64,000 nucleotides of DNA from Microbacterium sp. KUDC0406 (lineage in GTDB: Bacteria > Actinomycetota > Actinomycetes > Actinomycetales > Microbacteriaceae). Below, one piece after another: positions 1 to 8,494 of the stretch. The stretch covers positions 3,348,001-3,412,000 of the forward strand of contig NZ_CP091138.1 of NCBI RefSeq assembly GCF_021582875.1, given 5' to 3'. Numbering within the stretch: position 1 is the stretch's first letter; the number at the start of each line of letters is the position of its first letter. The notes below the pieces were generated by a model that worked only from the letters and a program-made list of their open reading frames with translations, was not told the DNA's origin and searched no databases. The position numbers and the translations under genes were made by a program.

Positions 1-482
1 GGCTGGGCAGTCGACCGGGTGGGCGACCGCGTCATCGTCATCCCACCCCCGAACTCCTCGGTGGCCACGCCCCAGTAGTCGAACTCCGACTCGAAGCAGG
101 CCGCGTACGGATCGTCGTACTGCGGCGTCACCGTCACGCGCACTCTCAGTGCGCCGAACGGCTCGCCGTGCACCGATCCGGGGTAGGCCTCGTAGCCGAT
201 GAGCTCGACGGACGGATGCTGCGCCCGCCTCTCATCGGCCCAGCGGGCGTAGTCGTCGATCGTGTCCGTCGGACCGCGGTAGAGATCCCGTGCGAAGTCG
301 GCGGCCTCCCCGTGTGCGCGTGCGGCGAGCCTCGCCTGCTGCGCGTCCGAGGGAGTGGCGGCGCATCCGCTGAACGCGCCGGTCGCACCGGTCGCGACGA
401 GCGCGGCAAGCAGGACGGCGGGCCACCGCCGGCCAGGAGCGTGCGGGGCCGATGGGCCGCGCGGGGCCGGTGCGCCGATCAT
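1..482 (-). CDS. Putative lipoprotein, 3' end cut by window edge
   Basis: The frame is open from the left edge up to an ATG at 482. The first 40 residues hold a basic stretch, then a hydrophobic run (AVLLAALVATGATGAF) ending in the lipobox-like FSGC. This predicts a lipid-anchored protein exported across the membrane. The mature part is soluble and acidic, with YDDPYAACFESEFDYWG near the cut end, and I recognise no domain. An upstream in-frame ATG at 493 is followed at once by a stop, so 482 is the first usable start. Function is unknown. The gene is divergent from, or unrelated to, the MocR gene to its right. Confidence 0.55.
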   Translation of the reverse strand, partial: MIGAPAPRGPSAPHAPGRRWPAVLLAALVATGATGAFSGCAATPSDAQQARLAARAHGEAADFARDLYRGPTDTIDDYARWADERRAQHPSVELIGYEAYPGSVHGEPFGALRVRVTVTPQYDDPYAACFESEFDYWGVATEEFGGGMTMTRSPTRSTAQ

Positions 483-525
483 GCGTCGATCATAGGGACC
501 CGAGGCCCGGGACGCGTTCGCCCGG

Positions 526-828
526 TCATCGTGTCGGTGACAGCCGCGCCCCTGATCCGGCCCGGTCATCCGCCTGTCCGGTGCGCACAGCTGAGTGCGG
601 ATGCCAGGATGCGCGTGCGGCCCGGGGGACGTCCAGGAGCCGGCCGATGCGGATGCCGCCCTTGGCGGGCTGCGCGTGCACCTGCATCACCAGCGACCGG
701 ATGAGCGCCTCGGCGCGCGCCTGATGGTGCCATTGGACGCCCGGGGTGAGAGCCTCGTCGATGCGGCGGAGAAGCTCTGGACCGAGTCCGGTGGGAAGGG
801 CGTCGTGCACGGCGTAGTGATCGAGCAC
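526..828 (-). CDS. Hypothetical ORF with unclear start
   Basis: This is a weak call. The frame is open from about 912 to a stop at 526 and has G/C-rich third positions (for example DVLDHYAVHDALPTGLGPEL). It has no ATG; the best start is GTG at 828. The last third is rich in R, A and H and looks like non-coding translation, so a frameshift or gene remnant is possible. Apart from this ORF, the 483-917 stretch shows nothing I can name. I recognise no family. Confidence 0.25.
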   Translation of the reverse strand: MLDHYAVHDALPTGLGPELLRRIDEALTPGVQWHHQARAEALIRSLVMQVHAQPAKGGIRIGRLLDVPRAARASWHPHSAVRTGQADDRAGSGARLSPTR

Positions 829-917
829 GTCGGAGATGGTCCAATTCGGCGTGAACCGACCGGAAAGTGGTCCGAGGGTGGTGTCGTCGTGTCTCCATTG
901 GACCAGAATGTGACGCT

Positions 918-2366
918 ATGAGCAGTGTGGACAGGGCCAATCCTCGGCTGGTGGACCAGCGAACGGCCGCTGTCGATTCCGCGGCGCTCGCGGCACGACT
1001 GGGACGCTGGTCGCAGGGTGACGGCACTCTGTCTGCGCAGCTGTCCGCACGCATCCGCGCCCTGGTCGACACCGGTGAGTTGAGGTCCGGGGACCGGCTT
1101 CCGGCGGAGCGCGCGCTCGCCGCGGCGATCGCGGTGTCGCGCGGCACCGTCGTCACCGCCTATGCGGATCTCGCCGAGCGTGGGACGGTCGAACGTCGTC
1201 AGGGCAGCGGCACCCGCATCGCGGGGACAGCGGTCTCACAGCCCGGCCGTGCGGCGCGAGGCGAGGCGCTGTTCTCGGCGCTGCCGAACTCGATCGACCT
1301 GTTGCGCACGGTGCCGCAGATCCCCGAGCTCGGCGTGCGGCTCATCCGCGAGCACCAGCCGGACCTCGCGCTCGCGCTGCTTCCTGAGACGGATCCGGCC
1401 GGGCTCCCGATGCTGCGTGAGCTGATCGCCGATCTGTACGCGGCGGAGGGGGCGCCGACCACCCCCGAGCAGATCCTCGTCACGCACGGTGCGCAGCAGG
1501 CGATCAGCCTGGTGATCCACGCGCTCATCGAGCCGGGCGACGTCGTGCTCGCCGAGGAGGTCACCTGGCCGGGGGTCACCGACACGGTCCGCCTGCGCGG
1601 AGGAGTGGTGCACGGCATCCCGATGGGGGAGGGCGGACTCGACGTGGTCGCCCTCGAAGTGGCGATGGCGCGGATGCGGCCGGCGCTGGTGGCACTCAAC
1701 CCGCATCATCAGAATCCGACCGGCACGCGGCTGCCGTCGGCCGCGCGCCGGCGGGTGGCCGAGCTCGCCGCCGAGTACGGCGTGCCGGTGATCGAGGACC
1801 GGGTGGTCGCGGGGATCGCCTTCGACGGCGTCGTGCCTCCGCCGCTCGCCGCCGAACGGCCGGATGCCCCGGTGATCGTCGTCGAGTCGGTGTCGAAATG
1901 GGTCTGGGCGGGGCTGCGGATCGGCTGGCTGCGCGCCGATCCCGTGCTCGTGCGGCGCCTGCGCGGCGCCCGTCAGCTGGCCGACCAGTCCACCAGCGTG
2001 CCCGCGCAGCTGCTCGCGATCGATCTGATCTCGCACGCGAACGATCTGCGCCGCGAGGTCGCCCGCACTCACCAGACCCGTCTTGCGCTGCTCCTCGAGC
2101 TGATGTCCGAGCACCTGCCCGACTGGACCTTCACGCCGCCGCGCGGCGGACTCTCGCTGTGGGCCAGGATGCCGGCCGGCTCGGCGGACGCCCTCGCCCG
2201 GGTCGCCGCCGTGCACGGCGTCTCGGTCGCCGGCAGCGGCGAGTTCGCGGCATCCCCGTCGCCGGACGACCACATCAGGATCCCGTTCACCGCGCCCGAC
2301 GAGGTGCTCACCGAGGGCATCCGTCGCCTCGGCGCCGCCTGGGCGGAGTACCGCGCCACGCTCTGA
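918..2366 (+). CDS. MocR-type GntR regulator with aminotransferase domain
   Basis: This 482-residue protein has the PdxR/MocR layout. Residues about 30-100 form a GntR winged helix (GELRSGDRLPAERALA...VSRGTVVTAYADL), followed by a fold-type I aminotransferase-like domain. The PLP lysine is Lys327 in SVSKWVWAGLRIGW, with upstream NPHHQNPTG typical of the fold. Such proteins use PLP or an amino compound as effector and rarely catalyse transamination. The start is ATG 918; no strong Shine-Dalgarno sequence is visible. The target is not evident, because the genes on either side are an unclear ORF and an oxidoreductase. The length matches the family. Confidence 0.85.
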   Translation: MSSVDRANPRLVDQRTAAVDSAALAARLGRWSQGDGTLSAQLSARIRALVDTGELRSGDRLPAERALAAAIAVSRGTVVTAYADLAERGTVERRQGSGTRIAGTAVSQPGRAARGEALFSALPNSIDLLRTVPQIPELGVRLIREHQPDLALALLPETDPAGLPMLRELIADLYAAEGAPTTPEQILVTHGAQQAISLVIHALIEPGDVVLAEEVTWPGVTDTVRLRGGVVHGIPMGEGGLDVVALEVAMARMRPALVALNPHHQNPTGTRLPSAARRRVAELAAEYGVPVIEDRVVAGIAFDGVVPPPLAAERPDAPVIVVESVSKWVWAGLRIGWLRADPVLVRRLRGARQLADQSTSVPAQLLAIDLISHANDLRREVARTHQTRLALLLELMSEHLPDWTFTPPRGGLSLWARMPAGSADALARVAAVHGVSVAGSGEFAASPSPDDHIRIPFTAPDEVLTEGIRRLGAAWAEYRATL

Positions 2367-2375
2367 GCCGTCGGC

Positions 2376-2990
2376 TCAGGCGCCGACGGCGACGCGCGGG
2401 GAAGGCGCGTCCGCTCCCTGCCCGTCCCGCACGCCGTCGAGGGCGCCGAGGCGTGCGGCGCGCTCCAGCCACCCCTCGATCTTCGCGGCGGACGCGGTCT
2501 TGATCCCCAGCATCCGATGCGTGCGCACCGAGCGGATGCCGCACAGCTTCATCGTGTTCCTGGCGACCTGGGTCTGCGCGGGCAGTCCGGTGATCGGTGC
2601 GAAGAACCAGGGGGTGTCGGCGAGCAGCAGCAGCCGGCCCCGGTCAGCGCCCACCATGCCGACCGGGAGCCCGGCGGGCGTGTAGCGGTACTCCTGCTGG
2701 GGGAGCAGGGCGCGGTCGAAGAACCCCTTCAGCACGGCGGGCACCGATCCCCACCACAGCGGAGTGACGACCACGACGTTCGTCGCCTCGTGCAGTGCCG
2801 TCTTCGCGTCGGCCAGGTCGGGCTCGAGCGGCATCCGCTCTCGATAGCCGAGCCGCAGATGCGGGTCGAAGTCGAGGTCGCGCAGTGCGAGGAGGCTCGC
2901 GTCGCCGTGCGCGGCAGCGTAGCGGCGGGCGAGCTCGGCGGTCAGCGAATGGGCGTCGGGGTGACCGTCGAGGACGAGTGCAGTGGACAT
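2376..2990 (-). CDS. NAD(P)H-dependent flavodoxin-fold oxidoreductase
   Basis: This 204-residue protein belongs to the KefF/MdaB/NQO1-like flavodoxin-2 family: an early LVLDGHPDAHSLT phosphate loop, then VVVTPLWWGSVPAVLKGFFDR, the characteristic FMN/FAD-binding core, and FFAPITGLPAQ. Family members reduce quinones or azo/nitro compounds with NAD(P)H in the cytosol. I chose ATG 2990 (MSTALVL); an in-frame TTG lies four codons upstream at 3002. The gene is divergent from a TetR-family gene, with a 9-bp-arm palindrome (3007-3033) just upstream, so it is very likely the direct TetR target, induced by an electrophile or quinone. Confidence 0.85.
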   Translation of the reverse strand: MSTALVLDGHPDAHSLTAELARRYAAAHGDASLLALRDLDFDPHLRLGYRERMPLEPDLADAKTALHEATNVVVVTPLWWGSVPAVLKGFFDRALLPQQEYRYTPAGLPVGMVGADRGRLLLLADTPWFFAPITGLPAQTQVARNTMKLCGIRSVRTHRMLGIKTASAAKIEGWLERAARLGALDGVRDGQGADAPSPRVAVGA

Positions 2991-3006
2991 CGGAGGTTCC
3001 AATCTT

Positions 3007-3033
3007 GACAGTGTCGATTAGGTGGACACTGTC
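3007..3033. promoter_or_regulatory. Probable TetR operator between divergent genes
   Basis: GACAGTGTC at 3007-3015 and GACACTGTC at 3025-3033 are perfect 9-bp inverted arms around a 9-bp spacer. The palindrome fills the 56-bp gap between the oxidoreductase start (2990) and the TetR start (3047), so binding would cover both promoters. TTGACA at 3005-3010 could be a -35 element for the TetR gene. The operator role is inferred from symmetry and position. Confidence 0.7.
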
Positions 3034-3046
3034 GAGATAAGGAACA

Positions 3047-3660
3047 ATGTTGCTCGTGTCAAGTTCTCGTTCCGGGTATCACCACGGCGATCTCGCGCAC
3101 GCGCTCGAGACGGCGGCGATGCAGCTGCTCGCCGACAGGCCGGCGCAGGAGATCAGCCTGCGAGAGGTCGCGCGCGCGGCCGACGTGAGCCACAACGCGC
3201 CCTACCACCACTTCGCCGACCGCCGCGGGCTGCTGAAGACACTCGCCGAGCGCAGCATGGCCGACCTCGTGGGCGAGGTGCGTTCAGCGCTCGAGAGCGC
3301 CCCTGACCCCGTCACCGCGCTCATCGCCGGCGGACAGGCGTACATCCGCTTCGCCGTCGAGCGCCCGAACGCCTTCGATGTCGTCTACGACCCGGCGGTG
3401 TGCATCCCGGATCTCCGACCGAGACCATGGCGCCGCTCATCGCCGAGCTCGAGTCGCTGCTCGGCGGTGCCGTGGTCGGCGTGGGCCTGGCGGAGGACGA
3501 CACCACGGCGGCGTGGGGACTCGTGCACGGACTCGGCACTCTCGCCGCTGCGGGGCACTTCCCGCTCGAGACCGCACTGGCATCCTGCGAATCCGCGATC
3601 CGGCGGATGCTGAACGGGTCAGATGTCCCCGGGAGTGCGCACTCCGAGCAGACGCCCTGA
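3047..3660 (+). pseudogene. TetR/AcrR-family regulator, frameshifted as sequenced
   Basis: The N-terminal 110 residues are a clear TetR helix-turn-helix (GYHHGDLAHALETAAMQLL...ISLREVARAADVSHNAPYHHFADRRGLL). The ligand-binding part continues in another frame from about 3400 (GSPTETMAPLIAELESLLGG to stop at 3660). One base seems missing near 3398-3403, in GTGTGCATCCC; restoring a G gives a continuous protein of about 204 residues. The start ATG 3047 follows the palindromic operator. The gene likely represses the divergent flavodoxin-fold oxidoreductase and itself. The indel is probably a sequencing error, as with many others in this window. The 3' end overlaps the convergent sixA by about 40 bp. 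Confidence 0.75.
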
Positions 3661-4098
3661 GCCCTCGATCAGTTCCGCCCACGAGTCGACGTCGACCGTG
3701 CACTCCGCGACCGCGCAGGTCGGCAGCTCGGCGAGCTGGCCGGTCAGCTCGCCGACGGCGTCGCTCATCCCGGGGTTGTGGCCCACCAGCATCCCGACCG
3801 TGCACTCGTCCGGCAGTTCGGCGGCGATCCGCAGGATCGACCGGGCGGATGCCGCGTACAGCCGCGGTTCCTCGACGAGTACGCGGCCGAACGCGGCCGC
3901 GTACTCCTCCGCCGTGCGGCGTGCGCGCAGCGCGGTGCTGGACACGATTCGGTCGACCGCGACGCCTTCATCGACCAGGCGACGGGCCATCGCCGGGGCG
4001 TCGCCGCGGCCACGCCCGTTCAGCGGGCGATCATGATCGGCGAGGCCCGGATCGTCCCAGTCCGACTTCGCGTGGCGTGCCAGCAGCAGGGTCTTCAT
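3619..4098 (-). CDS. sixA: SixA-type phosphohistidine phosphatase
   Basis: This 159-residue single-domain histidine phosphatase carries the RH signature at residues 8-9 (LLLARHAKSDW) and the second catalytic region LVGHNPGMSD. The short length matches SixA rather than phosphoglycerate mutase. SixA removes phosphate from phosphohistidine on HPt or phosphotransfer proteins; the substrate here cannot be read from sequence. The start ATG 4098 (MKTLLLARH) fits the family start exactly. It is convergent with the TetR gene and overlaps its 3' end. Confidence 0.85.
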   Translation of the reverse strand: MKTLLLARHAKSDWDDPGLADHDRPLNGRGRGDAPAMARRLVDEGVAVDRIVSSTALRARRTAEEYAAAFGRVLVEEPRLYAASARSILRIAAELPDECTVGMLVGHNPGMSDAVGELTGQLAELPTCAVAECTVDVDSWAELIEGSGRLLGVRTPGDI

Positions 4099-4201
4099 GC
4101 TTCCAGCGTGGCATCCGACGAGCCGCGACGCATCCCGAACCTGGGAGCGTTCGCAGGGTTCGTCGGGCCGCTCCACAGGCGCTCTTCCCTACCGTGGAAG
4201 G

Positions 4202-5924
4202 ATGTCCTACTCTGCTCACCGCCCTGGACGGATGGATTCCCAGGGCCGCATCGAGTTCGACGTCGACGACCCGAACGGCGAGAACCCCGCTGCTGCCGAC
4301 GTCCCCGAATACTTCACCCGCGAGTACCGGCCGGCCGGTTCCGACGCCGACGCCGGTATCGACGCGACCGCGCTCAACGACGTGGTCGAGACGACCACCC
4401 GCCCGAATCCGGTCGTGCACGACGAGCAGAGGACCGAGTCGTACGATCTCGACGACTTCCCGTTCCTCGACGAGCCGGCCCGGACCCAGGTCGTGGACGA
4501 GCCGCAGGCCGTGGCATCCGAGTCCGCGCATGAGCCTGCGCCGGTGGCATCCGCTCCGAAGCCGAAGCGCGCCCTTCGACAGGCTCGGGGTCCTAAGGTG
4601 AAGCGCGAGCGCACTCCCGGATCGCGCCTGCGCACGCTCGCCATCCTCGGCGGTGCCGACGGTGAGATCCTCGACCGGGTGCCCGGCGAGACGCCCCGCT
4701 TCGTGCAGATGTTCTTCGTGCTGCTCGGCACCGACGGTCGTCTCCGCGCTGTCGATGCTCTTCGCGCTGATGACCGGCGTGCAGGTCGTCGCCTGGCTGG
4801 CCGTGCCGCTGGCGATCGTCTGGGCGGCGATCATCTTCAACCTCGATCGCTTCCTCACCTCGACGATGACGGCCACCCGCAACGTCTGGAAGCTCATCGG
4901 GCTCGCCATCCCGCGTGTGCTGATGGCCGCGCTTATCGGCTTCGTCGTCGCCGAGCCGGTCGTGCTGCAGGTGTTCCACAACGACATCGCCCGCGAGGTC
5001 GCATCGACCAACATCACGCAGGCGCAGTCCGATCAGGACGCTCTCGAGAAGGGGCCGGAGAAGAAGGCCTTGGATGCCGCCACCAAGCGCGTCTCCGACC
5101 TCGAGAACCAGGCCGCGACGGGCATCGTCGCCGGCACCTCCAGCTCCTCGGCATCCGAGTCCGCCGCGCAGGGAACGGTCGACGACCTGACCAAGAAGAT
5201 GGCGGACCAGCAGAAGACCATCGACGGCGCGCGAGCGCTGTACCAGTGCGAGCTGACCGGCGAGGGAGCGGGCACCGTGCCGGGTTGCACCGGCGTGCAC
5301 GGACAGGGCACCAGCTCGGAAGCCGCGAAGGCCCAGCTGACCGAGGCGCAGCAGACCTACGACGCGCTGGCGGCCCAGCTGCGCACCGCGAACGCCGAGT
5401 TGGAGAGCGCCGGCACGGCGGCGAAGGGCGAGCTGTCGGCGTCGGAGTCGGCCAACCGCAAGCAGGCGAGGGCCGAGCTGCCCGCCGCGAAGCAGACCTA
5501 CGAGACCGCGCTCGCCGCGTACAACGCGCGCGCCGACTCGGTGGCGCAGGGCAATGCCGGCGCGATCGGTCTGCTCAGCCAGATCAGCGGTCTGAACCGC
5601 CTCGGCGAGAAGGAGCCGACGATCTTCTGGGCGCACTGGCTGATCGCCGCGCTGTTCTTCATGATCGAGCTGCTGCCGGTCCTCGTGAAGGTGCTGACCA
5701 GCTTCGGTGATCCGTCGCTGTACGAGAAGACCGCGGCGATCCGCAAGCAGGTCGAGGAGGATCGCGTCGCGGCGGAGGGCTACCGCGATCGCGCCGCGAT
5801 CGTGGCGACGGGTTCGCTCCCGCCGGCCGAGCCACCGGCACCGGCATCCCCGCCTTCTGACACGGGCGACGCGCCGACCGTGCCGCTCACCCGCGCCGAC
5901 CTCCGCGAGGGCGCCCCGGTCTGA
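4202..5924 (+). pseudogene. DUF4407 membrane protein, frameshifted as sequenced
   Basis: The first 175 residues are acidic and disordered, ending in a basic KPKRALRQARGPKVKRER stretch. The membrane segments follow: FVQMFFVLLGT, SALSMLFALMTGVQVVAWLAVPLAIVWAAIIFNLDRF, VLMAALIGFVVAEPVVLQVF, then a long soluble coiled-coil-like loop (about 230 residues, rich in A, Q, K and E) and a last helix (HWLIAALFFMIELLPVLVKV). This matches the DUF4407 family, whose function is unknown. Frames switch at 4731-4736, where GGCACCGACGG appears to carry one extra base. Both halves keep normal codon use, so I think the gene is intact in the cell. The start is ATG 4202. Confidence 0.75.
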
Positions 5925-5972
5925 CCGGGTGCCGGCGGGCCCGTGCACTCCGAGCGGCACTAGCGTTGATGC

Positions 5973-6986
5973 ATGGTCAACTATCGCTATCTCGGCAACA
6001 GCGGATTCAAGGTCTCGGAGATCACTCTCGGCAACTGGGTGACCCACGCGTCGCAGGTCGGCGACGACGCCGCGATCGCTACCGTGCACGCCGCGCTGGA
6101 TGCCGGCATCACCACCTTCGACACCGCTGACACCTACGCCAACACGGCTGCAGAGGTCGTGCTCGGCAAGGCTCTCGACGGGCAGCGCCGCGAGAGCCTC
6201 GAGATCTTCACGAAGGTGTACTTCCCGACCGGCCCGAAGGGGCCCAACGACACCGGCCTCAGCCGCAAGCACATCCGCGACTCGATCGAGGGATCGCTGC
6301 GCCGTCTCGGCGTCGAGTACGTCGACCTGTACCAGGCGCACCGCTACGACTACGAGACGCCGCTCGAGGAGACCATGCAGGCCTTCGCCGACGTCGTCCG
6401 TCAGGGCAAGGCGCTGTACATCGGGGTCTCGGAGTGGACCGCCGAGCAGCTCCGCGAGGGGCATGCGCTCGCCCGTGAGCTCGGCGTGCAGCTGATCTCG
6501 AACCAGCCGCAGTACTCGATGCTGCACCGCGTGATCGAGGGCAAGGTCGTTCCGGCATCCGAAGAGCTGGGCATCTCGCAGATCGTCTGGTCGCCGATGG
6601 CGCAGGGCGTGCTGAGCGGCAAGTACCTGCCCGGTCAGCCGGTTCCGGAGGGATCGCGCGCGACCGACGAGCACTCTGGAGCGCACTTCATCCAGCGCTT
6701 CCTGCAGGACGACATCCTCACCGCCGTGCAGAAGCTGAAGCCGATCGCCGAGCAGGCCGGCCTGACGATGCCGCAGCTCGCGATCGCGTGGGTGCTGCAG
6801 AACCAGAACATCGCCGCCGCACTCGTGGGCGCTTCGCGCCCGGAACAGCTCGCCGACACGGTGAAGGCGAGCGGCGTGACGCTGGATGCCGACACTCTCG
6901 CCGCCATCGACACCGCCCTGGCGGGCGTCGTGAACGACGACCCGGACGACACCTACACGGTTTCGCCGAAGGAGCGCCTGGTCTGA
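5973..6986 (+). CDS. Aldo/keto reductase, Kv-beta-like
   Basis: This 337-residue NADPH-dependent aldo/keto reductase resembles the AKR6/AKR11 group (YghZ/Kv-channel beta-like). The catalytic Asp and Tyr lie in TTFDTADTYAN, Lys in IFTKVYFP and His in YQAHRYD. The C-terminal cofactor loop appears as AALVGASRPEQL. It reduces aldehydes in the cytosol; the physiological substrate is unknown. It stands alone, follows DUF4407 by 48 bp, and is closed by a strong hairpin at 6993-7023. The start ATG 5973 matches the usual MxYRxLGxSG beginning. Confidence 0.9.
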   Translation: MVNYRYLGNSGFKVSEITLGNWVTHASQVGDDAAIATVHAALDAGITTFDTADTYANTAAEVVLGKALDGQRRESLEIFTKVYFPTGPKGPNDTGLSRKHIRDSIEGSLRRLGVEYVDLYQAHRYDYETPLEETMQAFADVVRQGKALYIGVSEWTAEQLREGHALARELGVQLISNQPQYSMLHRVIEGKVVPASEELGISQIVWSPMAQGVLSGKYLPGQPVPEGSRATDEHSGAHFIQRFLQDDILTAVQKLKPIAEQAGLTMPQLAIAWVLQNQNIAAALVGASRPEQLADTVKASGVTLDADTLAAIDTALAGVVNDDPDDTYTVSPKERLV

Positions 6987-6992
6987 GGCATC

Positions 6993-7023
6993 CGTCTCCC
7001 CGCGACGGCATCGCGGGGAGACG
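6993..7023 (+). terminator. Hairpin terminator after aldo/keto reductase
   Basis: Arms CGTCTCCCCGCGA (6993-7005) and TCGCGGGGAGACG (7011-7023) pair perfectly around a 5-base loop, seven bases after the stop codon. Only a short T-containing stretch (ACTTTC) follows, as is common in high-GC terminators. Confidence 0.75.
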
Positions 7024-7119
7024 ACAGACTTTCATCGCGTCGAAGGTGGATCATAGGGTTCGCACAGGCTGGCCGGACGGAATGGATTCAGACCACGAAT
7101 CCGACCTCAGGAGCAGCTC

Positions 7120-7701
7120 ATGCCCACGCTCGTCATGATCGCCGCAGACATCGTCGCGATCGCTCTTCTCGCCTTCGGCATCTACTTTCGCCGGCACCGC
7201 CGCGACCTGATCGTCGCGTTCCTCGGTGTGAACATCGGCGTGCTGGCGGTATCGGTCATCCTGGTGAACGCCTCGGTCGCGCTGGGCCTCGGGCTCGGTC
7301 TGTTCGGCGTGCTGTCGATCATCCGGCTGCGCTCCTCGGAGATCTCGCAGCGCGAGGTCGCGTACTACTTCGCCTCCCTCGCCCTGGGCCTGATCGCCGG
7401 ACTGAGCACCAGCGTCTCGCCGATCGCGCTCGCCCTGATGGCGCTGATCGTCATCACCATGTATATCGCCGATCATCCGGGGATGATGCGCCGCTCACGG
7501 CACATCACGATGAACATCGACCGCGCCATCACCGATGAGAACGAACTGCGCCAGCACCTCGAGGGCCTGCTCGGCGGGCGCGTGACGCAGGTCACCGTGC
7601 AGCACCTCGACCTGGTCAACGACACCACCCAGGTGGATGTGCGGTTCCAGGCCGACGTGGTGGCGCAAGCCCGCACCCGGATGCCGGAGATGACGCGATG
7701 A
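7120..7701 (+). CDS. DUF4956 membrane protein
   Basis: This 193-residue integral membrane protein has four predicted helices in its first 115 residues (TLVMIAADIVAIALLAFGIYF; LIVAFLGVNIGVLAVSVILV; VALGLGLGLFGVLSIIRL; LALGLIAGLSTSVSPIALAL), followed by a cytosolic tail of about 75 residues. The FGVLSIIRLRS motif and size match DUF4956. These genes typically sit beside VTC-type polyphosphate polymerase domains, as here; the next gene overlaps by 4 bp (ATGA). AGGAGC lies just upstream of ATG 7120. The role is unknown; a membrane partner of the VTC protein is my inference. Confidence 0.85.
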   Translation: MPTLVMIAADIVAIALLAFGIYFRRHRRDLIVAFLGVNIGVLAVSVILVNASVALGLGLGLFGVLSIIRLRSSEISQREVAYYFASLALGLIAGLSTSVSPIALALMALIVITMYIADHPGMMRRSRHITMNIDRAITDENELRQHLEGLLGGRVTQVTVQHLDLVNDTTQVDVRFQADVVAQARTRMPEMTR

Positions 7702-8477
7702 CCGGCGCGCGGCAACGGATCGCGCAGCTCGACCCGATCACCCTCGACGAACTGGTCGCTGCGGCGGCAATGCTCACCCGCGTCGACCGCAAGTACGCGA
7801 TGAGCGCCGCAGACGCACGCCGGGCGCTCGCCGACCTTCCCTGCGACACGCGTGTGCTCACGATGGACGACAGTCGCGCGTTCGAGTACGAGTCGTACTA
7901 CTTCGACACGCCAGGGCTGCTGAGCTACCGGATGGCTGCACTCGGCCGTCGGCGGCGCTTCAAGCTGCGCACTCGCAGCTACCTGGACTCGAAGGACGCC
8001 TTCCTCGAGCTGAAGACCCGAGGGGCGCGCAGCACCACGGTCAAGGAGCGCATCGTGTACGACTTCGACGAACGCGAGATTCTCACCGACGACGGGCTCG
8101 AGTACGCGTCCGCCGGCCTTGCCGGGCTCGGAATCGACGATCCGCAGGCGTTGCGGCTGCAGCCGACGCTGGCCACCCGGTACCGCCGCACGACCCTGCT
8201 GGCTCCCGGGAACGGCGGGCGCACGACGATCGACACCGACCTGGTCTGGGAACTCGCCGACGGCACCGTTCTCGAGTTGCCGGATCTCGTCATCGTCGAG
8301 ACCAAGTCCGGTCAGCGCACCGGCGTCGTCGACCGGCTGCTGTGGGCGCACGGCGTCCGTCCGGAGGCGATCAGCAAGTACGGCACGGGACTGGCGGCAC
8401 TGCGCCCCGACCTGCCGTCGAACAAGTGGGCGCGCGTGCTGCGCCGCCGATTCCAGACTGCGGCTGTCGCCGCCTGA
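7698..8477 (+). CDS. VTC-domain (polyphosphate polymerase-like) protein
   Basis: This 259-residue protein matches the VTC/CYTH-like triphosphate tunnel domain: DRKYAM near the start, YFDTPGLLSYRMAALGRRRRFKLRTRSY with basic tunnel residues, FLELKTRG, TTVKERI, and late acidic metal ligands in VIVETKSG. In yeast, Vtc4 makes polyphosphate from ATP. Bacterial stand-alone copies are linked to DUF4956 and CotH or Cthe_2159-type surface proteins, and their product is not established. It overlaps the DUF4956 gene by 4 bp and precedes the lipoprotein by 17 bp, so the three are one operon. Confidence 0.85.
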   Translation: MTGARQRIAQLDPITLDELVAAAAMLTRVDRKYAMSAADARRALADLPCDTRVLTMDDSRAFEYESYYFDTPGLLSYRMAALGRRRRFKLRTRSYLDSKDAFLELKTRGARSTTVKERIVYDFDEREILTDDGLEYASAGLAGLGIDDPQALRLQPTLATRYRRTTLLAPGNGGRTTIDTDLVWELADGTVLELPDLVIVETKSGQRTGVVDRLLWAHGVRPEAISKYGTGLAALRPDLPSNKWARVLRRRFQTAAVAA

Positions 8478-8494
8478 GCGCAGAGGAGGACACC

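Noticed and set aside
4593..6686. A 697-residue minus-strand open frame
   Set aside because: It lies opposite DUF4407 and the aldo/keto reductase, is R/H/G-rich and shows no domain.
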